DNA from: Pseudomonas serboccidentalis
GTDB lineage: Bacteria > Pseudomonadota > Gammaproteobacteria > Pseudomonadales > Pseudomonadaceae
Reading direction: 5' to 3'
DNA: 64,000 nt
NCBI RefSeq assembly: GCF_028830055.1
Contig: NZ_CP101655.1
Coordinates: 2,786,498-2,850,497, forward strand
Made by a program: the position numbers and the translations under genes. Shown in pieces: positions 38,980-47,871 of the stretch. Every line of letters begins with the position of its first letter. The first letter of the stretch is position 1. The notes under the pieces are model-generated. The model searched no databases. It was not told the DNA's origin and worked only from the letters and a program-made list of their open reading frames with translations.

Positions 38980-39621
38980 ATGTACTTGACGCCTCAGCAC
39001 GTATTGCTTGCCGGAGCCACCGGATTGACCGGTGAACACCTGCTCGACCGCTTGCTCAACGAGCCGACGATCACCCGCGTGCTCGCCCCGTCGCGCCGGC
39101 CACTGGCTGAACATCCGCACCTGGAAAACCCGGTCGGCGACCCACAGGCCTTTCTGCCGCAGCTCAGCGGTCGCGTCGATATCGCCTACTGCTGCCTCGG
39201 TACCACCATCAAGCAGGCAGGCTCGGAAGCGGCATTTCGCGCGGTGGATCTGGACATGGTGGTGGCGTTCGCCAAGCGCGCCCGGGAAATGGGCGCACGG
39301 CATCTGATCGTGATCAGTGCGCTGGGCGCCGATCCGAAGTCATCGATTTTCTACAACCGGGTCAAAGGCGAAATGGAACAAGCGCTGCGTGCCCAGAACT
39401 GGCCGCAACTGACCATTTGCCGGCCGTCGCTGCTCTTGGGTGAGCGCACCGAACCGCGCCTGGGCGAACAACTGGCCGCGCCGTTCTCCAAACTGATCCC
39501 CGGCAAATACCGCGGCATCGAAGCCTGCCAACTGGCCCGGGCGATGTGGCGCCTGGCGCTTGAGGAGCAGGATGGGGTGCGGATTGTCGAGTCGGATGAG
39601 CTGCGCAAACTCGGCAAGTAA
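38980..39621 (+). CDS. NAD(P)-binding atypical SDR protein
   Basis: 213 residues. Rossmann start [16 protein letters not shown] (GxxGxxG type). Then [27 protein letters not shown] and YNRVKGEME, which places a Tyr-x-x-x-Lys in atypical-SDR register, and RPSLLLGER. Similar to the HTATIP2/TIP30-like small oxidoreductases. The substrate is unknown. It lies 27 bases after the MORN-C13 gene with GGGAGA as ribosome-binding site, so co-transcription is likely. A REP pair terminates the stretch. Confidence 0.87.
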   Translation: MYLTPQHVLLAGATGLTGEHLLDRLLNEPTITRVLAPSRRPLAEHPHLENPVGDPQAFLPQLSGRVDIAYCCLGTTIKQAGSEAAFRAVDLDMVVAFAKRAREMGARHLIVISALGADPKSSIFYNRVKGEMEQALRAQNWPQLTICRPSLLLGERTEPRLGEQLAAPFSKLIPGKYRGIEACQLARAMWRLALEEQDGVRIVESDELRKLGK

Positions 39622-39673
39622 TCAATGCAATCGCCAGCAAGCTGACGATGGAGTGCGCAGCACTCCCAGAATC

Positions 39674-39751
39674 AAAAGATCGCAGCCTTCGGCAGCTCCT
39701 ACACGGGATTTATGTTCACCCTGTAGGAGCTGCCGAAGGCTGCGATCTTTT
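39674..39751. repeat. REP pair, family A, GATC-outside configuration
   Basis: Perfect-looking arms AAAAGATCGCAGCCTTCGGC ... with inner CTCCTACA / TGTAGGAG. It lies between the convergent SDR gene and the YceK-like gene. Confidence 0.9.
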
Positions 39752-39755
39752 GCTT

Positions 39756-40040
39756 TTACAATCCGCCAGTCGCCTGAAACCCCACGCCGATCACGGTGAG
39801 CAACGACAACGGCAACAACAGCGTATCGAGCAAGGCACTCGCCGGCAGGTCCACCCCCGGATAGCTCGGCGCTTCAGCCCCGAAACGGTCCATTGCACAA
39901 CACCCGCCGTTCATCGCATACAAATCCAGCCGCGTCCCGGAATACACCACCGGTGCGCCCGGCTTAGCCGCATCCAGCGTACGCACGGTGGCGCAGCCGG
40001 CCAGTTGCAGCGCCAGCACAATCGTCAGCAGCTTATTCAT
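39756..40040 (-). CDS. YceK/YidQ-family small lipoprotein
   Basis: 94 residues. Lipobox QLAGC at residues 12-16; the mature part has [15 protein letters not shown] and a hydrophobic C-terminal [16 protein letters not shown], as in YceK/YidQ lipoproteins. The function is not known. It overlaps the ubiX 3' end by 8 bases, so it is the last gene of an mpl-ubiX-yceK-like run. A Cys-Cys pair in the middle is a visible oddity. Confidence 0.85.
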   Translation of the reverse strand: MNKLLTIVLALQLAGCATVRTLDAAKPGAPVVYSGTRLDLYAMNGGCCAMDRFGAEAPSYPGVDLPASALLDTLLLPLSLLTVIGVGFQATGGL

Positions 40041-40680
40041 CGCTGCTCAGATGATGCTCGCCCCAACGCGGCAGCATGTCCTGAGGAATGCCCAGCAAAT
40101 TGAGAATCCGCGCCACGACGAAATCGATCAGGTCATCAATGGTCTGCGGCTGGTGATAGAAGCCCGGCGAGGCCGGCAGGATGGTCACGCCCATGTTCGA
40201 CAGCTTGAGCATGTGCTCCAGATGAATGCTCGAATACGGCGCCTCGCGCGGCACCAGAATCAACTGGCGACGCTCCTTCAGCGTCACGTCCGCCGCCCGC
40301 TCGATCAGGTTGTTGCAGGCGCCCGTGGCAATCGCCGACAAGGTGCCGGTGGAGCATGGCACCACAACCATCGCTGACGGCGCGCCGGAACCCGAGGCTA
40401 CCGGCGACATCCAGTCTTCCTTGCCATACACGCGGATCTGCCCGGAGGCCGCCCCGGTGTACTCGGTCAGGAACGCCTGCATCATCTGCGGTTTGGCCGG
40501 CAGCGAGACGTCGGTCTCGGTGGCCATCACCAGTTGCGCAGCTTTGGAGATCAGGAAGTGCACTTCGCGATCTTCGCGCACCAGGCAATCGAGCAGGCGC
40601 AAACCGTACTGCGCGCCGGAAGCACCGGTCATCGCCAGCGTGATGCGTTCCGGGCCGCCGTCCTGGGAAAGAGTGTTCAT
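40033..40680 (-). CDS. ubiX: Flavin prenyltransferase UbiX
   Basis: 215 residues. It makes prenylated FMN, the cofactor of UbiD decarboxylases in ubiquinone synthesis. Landmarks: [35 protein letters not shown], and the [19 protein letters not shown] block, then [18 protein letters not shown]. Its ATG overlaps the mpl stop (ATGA), so the two are coupled. The first ten or so residues are not conserved; an alternative start was not evident. Confidence 0.95.
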   Translation of the reverse strand: MNTLSQDGGPERITLAMTGASGAQYGLRLLDCLVREDREVHFLISKAAQLVMATETDVSLPAKPQMMQAFLTEYTGAASGQIRVYGKEDWMSPVASGSGAPSAMVVVPCSTGTLSAIATGACNNLIERAADVTLKERRQLILVPREAPYSSIHLEHMLKLSNMGVTILPASPGFYHQPQTIDDLIDFVVARILNLLGIPQDMLPRWGEHHLSSDE

Positions 40681-42026
40681 TTAAGCGCCTCGGCGAGTTT
40701 GCCGTGCAGGCCGCCGAAGCCGCCGTTGCTCATGATCACCACATGAGTGCCGGGCTGGGCCTGGCTCTTCACGCGCTCGATGATGCCTTCGAGCGAATCG
40801 CTGACGATCGACGGCACGGTGCACAACGCGGCGGTGGCACCCAGATCCCAGCCGAGGTTGGCCGGGGCGTACCAGATCACCTGATCGGCATCGACCACGC
40901 TGTCGGGCAAACCGTCACGGTGCGCGCCGAGCTTCATCGAGTTGGAACGCGGTTCGATGATCGCGATCAGCGGTGCGTCGCCGATGCGTTTGCGCAGACC
41001 GTCGAGAGTAGTGGCGATCGCGGTCGGGTGGTGGGCGAAGTCGTCATAGATGGTGATGCCGCGCACTTCGGCGACTTTCTCCATCCGGCGTTTGACGTTC
41101 TTGAACGCGCTCAACCCGGCGATGCCCATCGATGGCACCACACCGACATGCCGCGCCGCCGCCAAAGCAGCCAAGGCGTTGGCGACGTTGTGCTGCCCGG
41201 TCAACTCCCATTCGACGGTGCCTTGGGACACGCCCTCGAACATCACCTCGAACGCCGAACCGTCATCCTTGAGCAACTTGACCTGCCACTGACCACCGGC
41301 ACCGGTGGTTTGCACCGGGGTCCAGCAGCCCATTTCGATCACGCGCTGCAAGGCAGGCTCGGTGGTCGGATGAATCACCAGACCTTCACTCGGAATGGTG
41401 CGCACCAAATGGTGAAACTGTCGCTCGATGGCCGGCAGATCGGGGAAGATGTCCGCGTGATCGAACTCAAGGTTGTTGAGGATCGCGGTGCGCGGGCGGT
41501 AGTGGACGAACTTCGAACGCTTGTCGAAGAACGCGCTGTCGTATTCGTCAGCCTCAATCACGAAGAACGGCGTACCGCCCAGGCACGCGGACACCGAGAA
41601 ATTCTGCGGCACGCCACCGATCAGGAACCCCGGGCTCATGCCGGCATGTTCCAGCACCCAGGCGAGCATGCTGCTGGTGGTGGTCTTGCCGTGTGTACCG
41701 GCGACCGCCAGCACCCAGCGACCTTGCAACACGTGATCGGCCAGCCACTGCGGACCGGAGACGTACGGCAGGCCCTTGTTCAGCACATATTCCACCGCCG
41801 GGTTGCCGCGGGACATGGCGTTGCCGATCACCACCAGATCCGGCGCCGGATCGAGCTGGGCCGGGTCGTAGCCTTGGGTCAGTTGAATGCCCTGGGCCTC
41901 AAGCTGCGTGCTCATCGGCGGATAGACGTTGGCGTCGGAACCGGTCACGTGATGGCCCAACTCTTTGGCCAGAACCGCCATCGAGCCCATGAAAGTCCCG
42001 CAGATACCCAGAATATGAATGTGCAT
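40677..42026 (-). CDS. mpl: UDP-MurNAc:L-Ala-gamma-D-Glu-meso-DAP ligase
   Basis: 449 residues from ATG 42026 ([17 protein letters not shown]). Mur ligase family; ATP-binding loop [14 protein letters not shown], central [16 protein letters not shown] segment and C-terminal ligase domain ([11 protein letters not shown]). It reattaches recycled tripeptide to UDP-MurNAc. Together with ldcA it gives a peptidoglycan-recycling theme in this window. It overlaps ubiX by 4 bases. Confidence 0.95.
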   Translation of the reverse strand: MHIHILGICGTFMGSMAVLAKELGHHVTGSDANVYPPMSTQLEAQGIQLTQGYDPAQLDPAPDLVVIGNAMSRGNPAVEYVLNKGLPYVSGPQWLADHVLQGRWVLAVAGTHGKTTTSSMLAWVLEHAGMSPGFLIGGVPQNFSVSACLGGTPFFVIEADEYDSAFFDKRSKFVHYRPRTAILNNLEFDHADIFPDLPAIERQFHHLVRTIPSEGLVIHPTTEPALQRVIEMGCWTPVQTTGAGGQWQVKLLKDDGSAFEVMFEGVSQGTVEWELTGQHNVANALAALAAARHVGVVPSMGIAGLSAFKNVKRRMEKVAEVRGITIYDDFAHHPTAIATTLDGLRKRIGDAPLIAIIEPRSNSMKLGAHRDGLPDSVVDADQVIWYAPANLGWDLGATAALCTVPSIVSDSLEGIIERVKSQAQPGTHVVIMSNGGFGGLHGKLAEALK

Positions 42027-42124
42027 AGTCGACCTCGTAAAACATGGCCGCAGGTTAGCGTAGGGAGGGGAAAATCGCACTCTTTAGCTGACACCATCAC
42101 CCACCACCACGATCACTACCCCAC

Positions 42125-42216
42125 CTGTAGGAGCTGACGAGTGCAACGAGGCTGCGATCTTTTGATCCTATAAAGAACAAGATCAAAAGATCGCAGCCTT
42201 CGGCAGCTCCTACAGG
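42125..42216. repeat. REP pair, family A, GATC-inside configuration, left arm altered
   Basis: Right arm is standard (GATCGCAGCCTTCGGCAGCT...). The left arm starts CTGTAGGAGCTG but then has ACGAGTGCAACGAGG before GCTGCGATC, so the arms mispair in the middle. It lies between eatR and mpl, both minus strand. Confidence 0.85.
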
Positions 42217-42221
42217 GGGAT

Positions 42222-44132
42222 TTATCCGGTTCGGGCGATGCCGTGTTTGCGCAGCTTTCTGTAGAGGGTGTTGCGGCTCACGCCCAGTTGCTCGGCGGTG
42301 TGAGTCATGTGCCAGCGCGTGCGTTCAAGAGTATTGAGCAACGCCAATCGTTCGGCATCCTCGAGAGGTTGCTCGCAGGGAATGGATTCCACCGCTGGCG
42401 GCCGCACCTGACGAATCATCGCTGGCAGATCCTCCAGCCCGATCCGCCCGTCATCGCACAACGCCGCCAGCGTACGCAGGACATTGCGCAACTGCCGCAC
42501 GTTGCCCGGCCAACTGAAGGCCAGCAACGCCTGGCGCGCCGGTTCGTCGATGACGATCACCTCCCCGCCCGCCTCTTCGGCCAGCAGGAAATCCAGCAAC
42601 TGCGATTTGTCACTGCGCTCGCGCAACGCCGGTAGCGCGACTTCGAGACCGTTGAGCCGGTAATACAGATCTTCGCGGAAGCTGCCGTCTTCGACCCGCT
42701 CCAGCAGATTGCGGTGCGTGGCGCTGATGATCCGCACGTTGACCGCCTCCGGCTCGCCGCCGATCGGCACCACTTGTCGGTCTTCCAGCACCCGCAACAA
42801 ACGGGTCTGCAGCGCCAGCGGCATGTCACCGATTTCATCGAGGAACAAGGTGCCGCCATCGGCCTGCTGCAACTTGCCGCGCATGCCGTCCTTGCGCGCG
42901 CCGGTGAAACTGCCGCCGCGATAACCGAACAGTTCGCTCTCGATCAGGCTCTCGGGAATCGCCGCGCAGTTGAGGGCGACGAAGGCTTTGTTGGCGCGCT
43001 GGCTGGCGTGATGCACAGCCTTGGCGAAGGCTTCCTTACCGGAGCCGGTCTCGCCGTTGATCAGCAGCGGCACGTCGCGCTCGAACACACGCAACGCCTT
43101 GCGAAAATCCGCTTGCAGCGCCGCGTCACCGAGGCAAATGCCCGCCAATGGTTGCGCCCGAGCCACAACCGGGGCCGGCGTAATCGGCAGCGGTTTGCGC
43201 GATTCACCACGCAGCAAGGCAAACAGATGCCGCCCGTCGCGGGTGCGCAACGGCCAACTGGCGCTGGCATTGGCGCTGGCGCGGCCGAGCAGTTCGTCCA
43301 GCGAGCAATCGAAAAACGCTTCCACCGGTTTGCCCAGCAAGCCACCGCGAATATGCCCCAGCAGGTTCAGCGCACTCTGGTTGACCGCGCTGATCCGCCC
43401 TTCTCCGTCAAACGCCAGCAGCCCTTCGCTGAACAGGCCGACGGATTCGGCCTGCAAGTGAAAACGCAGCAACCACTGGTTATCGAAGCAACGCAGGAAA
43501 TAGCAGCTCTCGATCATCTTCGCCGACAGGTTGACCAGCGCCATGGTGTGGAACTGGCTCTGCCGCGAGACATCGTGGCGCGCCGAGGACACGTCGAGCA
43601 CCGCGAGCAATTCGCCGTGCGGGTCGAACACCGGACTCGCCGAGCAGGTCAGGCCGGTGTGACGGCCGCGAAAGTGTTCGTCCTGGTGAATGGTCAGCGC
43701 CTGGCGCTCGACCAGGCAGGTGCCGATGCCATTGGTGCCTTCGCAGGCTTCGCTCCAGTCGGCGCCGAGCCAGAGGCCGGCACGTTCGAAAATCTTGCGT
43801 TCGGCTGGTGCGGTGACGCAGTTGAGAATCACCCCGCGCGCGTCAGTCAGCAGCACCGCGTGGCCGGCGCCGGACAGTTGTTGATGCAGGCTGCTCATTT
43901 CATTGCCGGCAATCTGCAACACCTGTTGCAGGCGCTCGCGGCTTTCGAGGACGCGCCCGTGTTCGAGCACGGTGGGCGCCATGGCAAGCGCCGGGTCGAG
44001 GTGATAGTCCTCAAGACAACGCAGCCACGAACGGGCAATCGACGGATCGGCACCGGGCCCGTGCAGGTGCGGCTTGCCCTGGGTCACGGTGAGCACCTGT
44101 TGGGCATGGCGACTCAAATGGTTGTCGTGCAT
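42222..44132 (-). CDS. eatR: Sigma54-dependent activator of ethanolamine catabolism (AcoR type)
   Basis: 636 residues. GAF-like sensor region (about 75-205), PAS-like domain (about 225-290), AAA+ sigma54-interaction domain (about 335-560: Walker A GETGSGKEAF, Walker B GTLFLDEIGD) and a C-terminal Fis-type HTH (about 595-633). The sigma54-contact loop reads GSFTGA instead of GAFTGA, a tolerated variant in some AcoR-like activators. It is divergent from the aldehyde dehydrogenase; the position matches EatR of P. aeruginosa, which I recall as PA4021 and as required for ethanolamine use. The inducer and the target promoters listed here are inferred. Confidence 0.9.
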   Translation of the reverse strand: MHDNHLSRHAQQVLTVTQGKPHLHGPGADPSIARSWLRCLEDYHLDPALAMAPTVLEHGRVLESRERLQQVLQIAGNEMSSLHQQLSGAGHAVLLTDARGVILNCVTAPAERKIFERAGLWLGADWSEACEGTNGIGTCLVERQALTIHQDEHFRGRHTGLTCSASPVFDPHGELLAVLDVSSARHDVSRQSQFHTMALVNLSAKMIESCYFLRCFDNQWLLRFHLQAESVGLFSEGLLAFDGEGRISAVNQSALNLLGHIRGGLLGKPVEAFFDCSLDELLGRASANASASWPLRTRDGRHLFALLRGESRKPLPITPAPVVARAQPLAGICLGDAALQADFRKALRVFERDVPLLINGETGSGKEAFAKAVHHASQRANKAFVALNCAAIPESLIESELFGYRGGSFTGARKDGMRGKLQQADGGTLFLDEIGDMPLALQTRLLRVLEDRQVVPIGGEPEAVNVRIISATHRNLLERVEDGSFREDLYYRLNGLEVALPALRERSDKSQLLDFLLAEEAGGEVIVIDEPARQALLAFSWPGNVRQLRNVLRTLAALCDDGRIGLEDLPAMIRQVRPPAVESIPCEQPLEDAERLALLNTLERTRWHMTHTAEQLGVSRNTLYRKLRKHGIARTG

Positions 44133-44170
44133 TTCTTATTATTCTCCCCGAAAGGTCGACGCAAACCTCG

Positions 44171-44258
44171 TGTAGGAGCTGCCGCAGGCTGCGATCTTTT
44201 GATCTTGATCTGCAAGAAAGCAAAATCAAAAGATCGCAGCCTGCGGCAGCTCCTACAG
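44171..44258. repeat. REP pair, family A, GATC-inside configuration
   Basis: TGTAGGAGCTGCCGCAGGCT outer arm, inner GATCTTTTGATC, spacer about 20 bases, inverted copy. It lies only 38 bases upstream of the eatR ATG, so it is in or near the eatR 5' leader, an unusual place for a REP. Confidence 0.9.
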
Positions 44259-44340
44259 GGTTTCTGTTGGCTGAGGATCCTCCAGGCCGGCCGGCATTGC
44301 AATGCTGGCAAGACCGGCCGGTCACAGGCTGTGCCAAAAG

Positions 44341-44369
44341 CGGTACAAACTGTCACCCCCTCTGTACCG
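44341..44369. promoter_or_regulatory. Candidate EatR upstream activator site
   Basis: Perfect 7-base inverted repeat CGGTACA (44341-44347) / TGTACCG (44363-44369) with a 15-base spacer. Its centre is about 102 bases upstream of the sigma54 -12 element. Distance and symmetry suit an enhancer-binding activator dimer. Assignment to EatR is inference. Confidence 0.5.
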
Positions 44370-44443
44370 AAACCATCACAGGCATCACCCGCCCGTCCGA
44401 CAAAAAATCCGCAAGGCCTTGATTTGCCTGACCTGCACGGCAG

Positions 44444-44459
44444 TGGCCCGACCTTTGCT
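44444..44459 (+). promoter_or_regulatory. Sigma54 promoter for aldehyde dehydrogenase
   Basis: TGGCCCG-ACCT-TTGCT matches the -24/-12 consensus TGGCACG-N4-TTGCW with one change. The -12 GC lies about 67 bases before the ATG at 44525. Confidence 0.75.
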
Positions 44460-44524
44460 CTACGCTTATAGCAAGCGCACTTGCGCGTTTCTCTAATAAG
44501 TACAAAGCCAAGGAGAACATCATC

Positions 44525-46045
44525 ATGCGTTACGCTCACCCCGGTACTGAAGGCGCCAAAGTCTCGTTCAAGAGCAAGTACGGTAACTACATCGGCGGCG
44601 AGTTCGTCGCGCCTGTCAAAGGTCAGTACTTCACCAATACCTCGCCAGTGAATGGCCAACCGATTGCCGAATTCCCCCGTTCCACTGCCGAAGACATCGA
44701 CAAGGCACTGGACGCCGCCCACGCCGCCGCCGACGCGTGGGGCGCGACCTCTGTGCAGGCGCGCTCGCTGATCCTGCTGAAAATCGCCGACCGCATCGAA
44801 GAAAACCTCGAACTGCTGGCGATCACCGAAACCTGGGACAACGGCAAAGCCATCCGCGAAACCCTCAACGCCGACATCCCGCTGGCCGCCGACCATTTCC
44901 GCTACTTCGCCGGCTGCCTGCGCGCCCAGGAAGGCAGCGCTGCCGAAATCGACGGCAACACCGTGGCCTATCACATCCATGAACCACTGGGCGTGGTCGG
45001 TCAGATCATCCCGTGGAACTTCCCGCTGCTGATGGCCGCGTGGAAACTCGCCCCGGCGCTGGCTGCCGGCAACTGCGTGGTGCTCAAACCTGCCGAGCAA
45101 ACCCCGCTGGGCATCTGCGTCCTGATGGAGCTGATCGGTGATCTGCTGCCACCGGGCGTGCTCAACGTGGTGCAGGGCTTCGGCAAAGAAGCCGGCGAAG
45201 CGCTGGCCACCAGCAAACGCATCGCCAAGATCGCTTTCACCGGCTCGACCCCGGTCGGCTCGCACATCATGAAATGCGCGGCCGAGAACATCATTCCGTC
45301 CACCGTGGAGCTGGGCGGCAAGTCGCCGAACATCTTCTTCGAAGACATCATGCAGGCCGAACCGAGCTTCATCGAGAAAGCGGCCGAAGGTCTCGTGCTG
45401 GCGTTCTTCAACCAGGGCGAAGTGTGCACCTGCCCGTCCCGCGCACTGGTGCAGGAGTCGATCTACGACGAATTCATGCAAGCGGTGATGAAGAAAGTCA
45501 GCCAGATCAAACGCGGCGATCCGCTAGACACCGACACCATGGTCGGCGCCCAGGCGTCCGAGCAGCAGTTCGACAAGATCCTGTCGTACCTGGAAATCGC
45601 CAAGGGCGAAGGTGCCGAACTGCTGACCGGCGGCAAGGTGGAAAAACTCGAGGGCAGTCTGGCGACCGGCTATTACATCCAGCCGACCCTGCTCAAGGGC
45701 ACCAACAAAATGCGCGTGTTCCAGGAAGAAATCTTCGGCCCGGTGGTGAGCATCACCACCTTCAAGGACGAAGCCGAAGCCCTGGCGATTGCCAACGACA
45801 CCGAGTTCGGTCTCGGTGCCGGCCTGTGGACCCGCGACATCAACCGCGCCTACCGCATGGGTCGCGCGATCAAGGCCGGTCGCGTGTGGACCAACTGCTA
45901 CCACCTGTACCCGGCGCATGCCGCGTTCGGCGGGTACAAGAAGTCCGGCGTCGGCCGTGAAACCCACAAGATGATGCTCGACCACTATCAGCAAACCAAA
46001 AACCTGCTGGTGAGCTACGACATCAATCCGTTGGGCTTCTTCTAA
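44525..46045 (+). CDS. exaC: NAD-dependent aldehyde dehydrogenase (acetaldehyde, ethanolamine pathway)
   Basis: 506 residues, full length ALDH superfamily. Catalytic Cys in [11 protein letters not shown], general-base Glu in [15 protein letters not shown]-binding GSTPVGSHI, and [17 protein letters not shown]. It is similar to ExaC/AldB-type acetaldehyde dehydrogenases. Ethanolamine ammonia-lyase (EutBC, downstream) releases acetaldehyde, which this enzyme would oxidise to acetate, fitting the divergent EatR and the sigma54 promoter. AAGGAGAA precedes the start. The symbol follows the closest family name; the equivalent P. aeruginosa gene has been named differently. Confidence 0.92.
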   Translation: MRYAHPGTEGAKVSFKSKYGNYIGGEFVAPVKGQYFTNTSPVNGQPIAEFPRSTAEDIDKALDAAHAAADAWGATSVQARSLILLKIADRIEENLELLAITETWDNGKAIRETLNADIPLAADHFRYFAGCLRAQEGSAAEIDGNTVAYHIHEPLGVVGQIIPWNFPLLMAAWKLAPALAAGNCVVLKPAEQTPLGICVLMELIGDLLPPGVLNVVQGFGKEAGEALATSKRIAKIAFTGSTPVGSHIMKCAAENIIPSTVELGGKSPNIFFEDIMQAEPSFIEKAAEGLVLAFFNQGEVCTCPSRALVQESIYDEFMQAVMKKVSQIKRGDPLDTDTMVGAQASEQQFDKILSYLEIAKGEGAELLTGGKVEKLEGSLATGYYIQPTLLKGTNKMRVFQEEIFGPVVSITTFKDEAEALAIANDTEFGLGAGLWTRDINRAYRMGRAIKAGRVWTNCYHLYPAHAAFGGYKKSGVGRETHKMMLDHYQQTKNLLVSYDINPLGFF

Positions 46046-46090
46046 AACCCTGGGGCGACACTGATGTTTCGGTGTTGCCCTATCGACCGC

Positions 46091-46158
46091 TATCGCGAGC
46101 AGGCTCGCTCCTGCAATTGCACCGCATCCCTCCTGTAGGAGTGAGCCTGCTCGCGATT
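46091..46158. repeat. REP pair, family B
   Basis: TATCGCGAGCAGGCTCGCTC arm and inverted TGTAGGAGTGAGCCTGCTCGCGA arm, spacer about 20 bases. It lies after the dehydrogenase stop and 38 bases before the eat sigma54 promoter. Confidence 0.87.
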
Positions 46159-46195
46159 GGCGTCCTCAATGACACAACACAAGGCCTGGCCGCGC

Positions 46196-46210
46196 TGGCA
46201 CGGCCCTTGC
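46196..46210 (+). promoter_or_regulatory. Sigma54 promoter for eat
   Basis: TGGCACG-GCCC-TTGC is an exact match to the -24/-12 core. It lies 114 bases before the eat ATG (46324). It implies that eat, and probably eutBC, form a second EatR-controlled transcript with a leader of about 100 bases. Confidence 0.82.
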
Positions 46211-46323
46211 GTACCCGTCATTCAGGTTTGCGCGAAAACTGCCGCTGCGTGAACAGCATCCATCCACCCAACCACTGCACCCGAAAGTCCAACAGATCGA
46301 ACAATAAAAAACAGAGAGGACTT

Positions 46324-47694
46324 ATGACTTCCACCACACAGCTCAAACCCACACTCGGCACCCTGCACCTCTGGGGCATTGCCGTCGGCCTGGTGATTTC
46401 CGGCGAATACTTCGGCTGGAGTTACGGCTGGGGCACGGCGGGTACCCTCGGCTTTCTGGTCACGGCGCTGATGGTCGCGACCATGTACACCTGTTTCATC
46501 TTCAGCTTTACCGAACTGACCACCGCGATTCCCCACGCGGGCGGGCCGTTTGCCTACAGCCGTCGGGCGTTCGGCGAGAAAGGCGGGTTGATCGCCGGCA
46601 TCGCCACCCTGATCGAATTCGTTTTCGCCCCACCGGCCATCGCCATGGCGATCGGCGCCTACCTCAACGTGCAGTACCCGGAGCTTGATCCGAAGGTGGC
46701 AGCGGTCGGCGCGTACTTCGTGTTCATGACCCTGAACATCCTCGGCGTCAGCATTGCTGCGACCTTTGAGTTGGTGGTCACCGTGCTGGCGGTCGCCGAG
46801 CTGCTGGTGTTCATGGGCGTGGTCGCACCGGGCTTCAGCTTCAGCAATTTCGTGCTCAATGGCTGGTCGGGTTCCAACGAGTTCACCCTGGGTTCGATCC
46901 CCGGAATCTTTGCGGCGATCCCGTTCGCGATCTGGTTCTTCCTCGCCATCGAAGGCGCGGCCATGGCGGCCGAAGAAGCCAAGGACCCGAAACGCACGAT
47001 TCCCAAGGCTTACGTCAGCGGCATCCTGACCCTGGTGTTCCTCGCCATCGGCGTGATGGTGATGGCCGGCGGCGTCGGCGACTGGCGCCAACTGTCGAAC
47101 ATCAACGATCCGCTGCCGCAGGCCATGAAAGCGGTGGTCGGCAACAACTCATCATGGATGCACATGCTGGTGTGGATCGGCCTGTTCGGCCTGGTGGCGA
47201 GTTTCCACGGGATCATCCTCGGCTATTCGCGCCAATTCTTCGCCCTCGCCCGCGCCGGTTATCTGCCGAAGAGCCTGGCCAAGTTGTCGCGTTTCCAGAC
47301 CCCGCATCGGGCGATTCTGGCCGGTGGCGTGATCGGCATCGCGGCGATCTACAGCGATGGTCTGGTCAATCTTCAGGGCATGACCCTGACCGCCGCGATG
47401 ATCACCATGTCGGTGTTCGGCGCGATCGTGATGTACATCATCAGCATGCTCAGCCTGTTCAAACTGCGCAAAACCGAACCGAACCTGGAACGCACCTTCC
47501 GCGCCCCGGGCTACCCGGTGGTGCCGGCAATTGCGCTGTTCCTGGCGGTGGTGTGCCTGGTGGCGATGGCGTGGTTCAACACGCTGATCGGTTGTGTGTT
47601 CCTGGGCTTCATGGCCGCTGGCTATCTGTACTTCCAGCTGACCGCCAAGCAACGCGCCGAAGCCCCGGCAGACGCTATGCTCGAAGGTATCTAG
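46324..47694 (+). CDS. eat: Ethanolamine permease (APC superfamily)
   Basis: 456 residues from ATG 46324 (AGAGAGGA upstream). Twelve hydrophobic segments. APC-family start LHLWGIAVGLVISGEYFGWSYGW, then ELTTAIPHAGGPFAYSRRAFG and FFLAIEGAAMAAEEAKDPKRTIPKA. It imports ethanolamine at the inner membrane. It lies between the dehydrogenase and eutB, as in P. aeruginosa. A GC-rich hairpin and a REP pair separate it from eutB. Confidence 0.93.
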   Translation: MTSTTQLKPTLGTLHLWGIAVGLVISGEYFGWSYGWGTAGTLGFLVTALMVATMYTCFIFSFTELTTAIPHAGGPFAYSRRAFGEKGGLIAGIATLIEFVFAPPAIAMAIGAYLNVQYPELDPKVAAVGAYFVFMTLNILGVSIAATFELVVTVLAVAELLVFMGVVAPGFSFSNFVLNGWSGSNEFTLGSIPGIFAAIPFAIWFFLAIEGAAMAAEEAKDPKRTIPKAYVSGILTLVFLAIGVMVMAGGVGDWRQLSNINDPLPQAMKAVVGNNSSWMHMLVWIGLFGLVASFHGIILGYSRQFFALARAGYLPKSLAKLSRFQTPHRAILAGGVIGIAAIYSDGLVNLQGMTLTAAMITMSVFGAIVMYIISMLSLFKLRKTEPNLERTFRAPGYPVVPAIALFLAVVCLVAMAWFNTLIGCVFLGFMAAGYLYFQLTAKQRAEAPADAMLEGI

Positions 47695-47701
47695 TTGCAC
47701 C

Positions 47702-47726
47702 GGCACCGGGCCTTTCGCCCGGTGCC
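47702..47726 (+). terminator. GC-rich hairpin after eat
   Basis: Perfect 10-bp stem GGCACCGGGC / GCCCGGTGCC with a CTTTC loop, 7 bases past the eat stop. No U-tract follows, so it may stabilise the upstream mRNA or attenuate rather than stop transcription. Confidence 0.6.
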
Positions 47727-47750
47727 CGCTATATAGAAGTGCACGCTGCC

Positions 47751-47840
47751 TCCTGTAGGAGCTGCCGAAGGCTGCGATCTTTTGATCCTGCATTTTCAAG
47801 ATCAAGATCAAAAGATCGCAGCCTTCGGCAGCTCCTGCGA
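47751..47840. repeat. REP pair, family A, GATC-inside configuration
   Basis: TCCTGTAGGAGCTGCCGAAG arm, inner GATCTTTTGATC, spacer, inverted arm ending CAGCTCCTGCGAGGA. It lies between tandem eat and eutB, ending 32 bases before the eutB ATG. Confidence 0.9.
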
Positions 47841-47871
47841 GGATGTATCAATTATTGGAGGACACCGCCCC

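Larger units (their letters stand above)
44133..44524. other. eatR-aldehyde dehydrogenase regulatory region
   Basis: 392 bases between divergent genes. From left to right they hold a family-A REP pair (44171-44258), a GGCCGGCC/GGCCGG-rich stretch near 44284-44322, a CGGTACA-N15-TGTACCG palindrome (44341-44369), and a sigma54 promoter (44444-44459) reading toward the dehydrogenase. No clear promoter for eatR itself was found. Confidence 0.7.
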
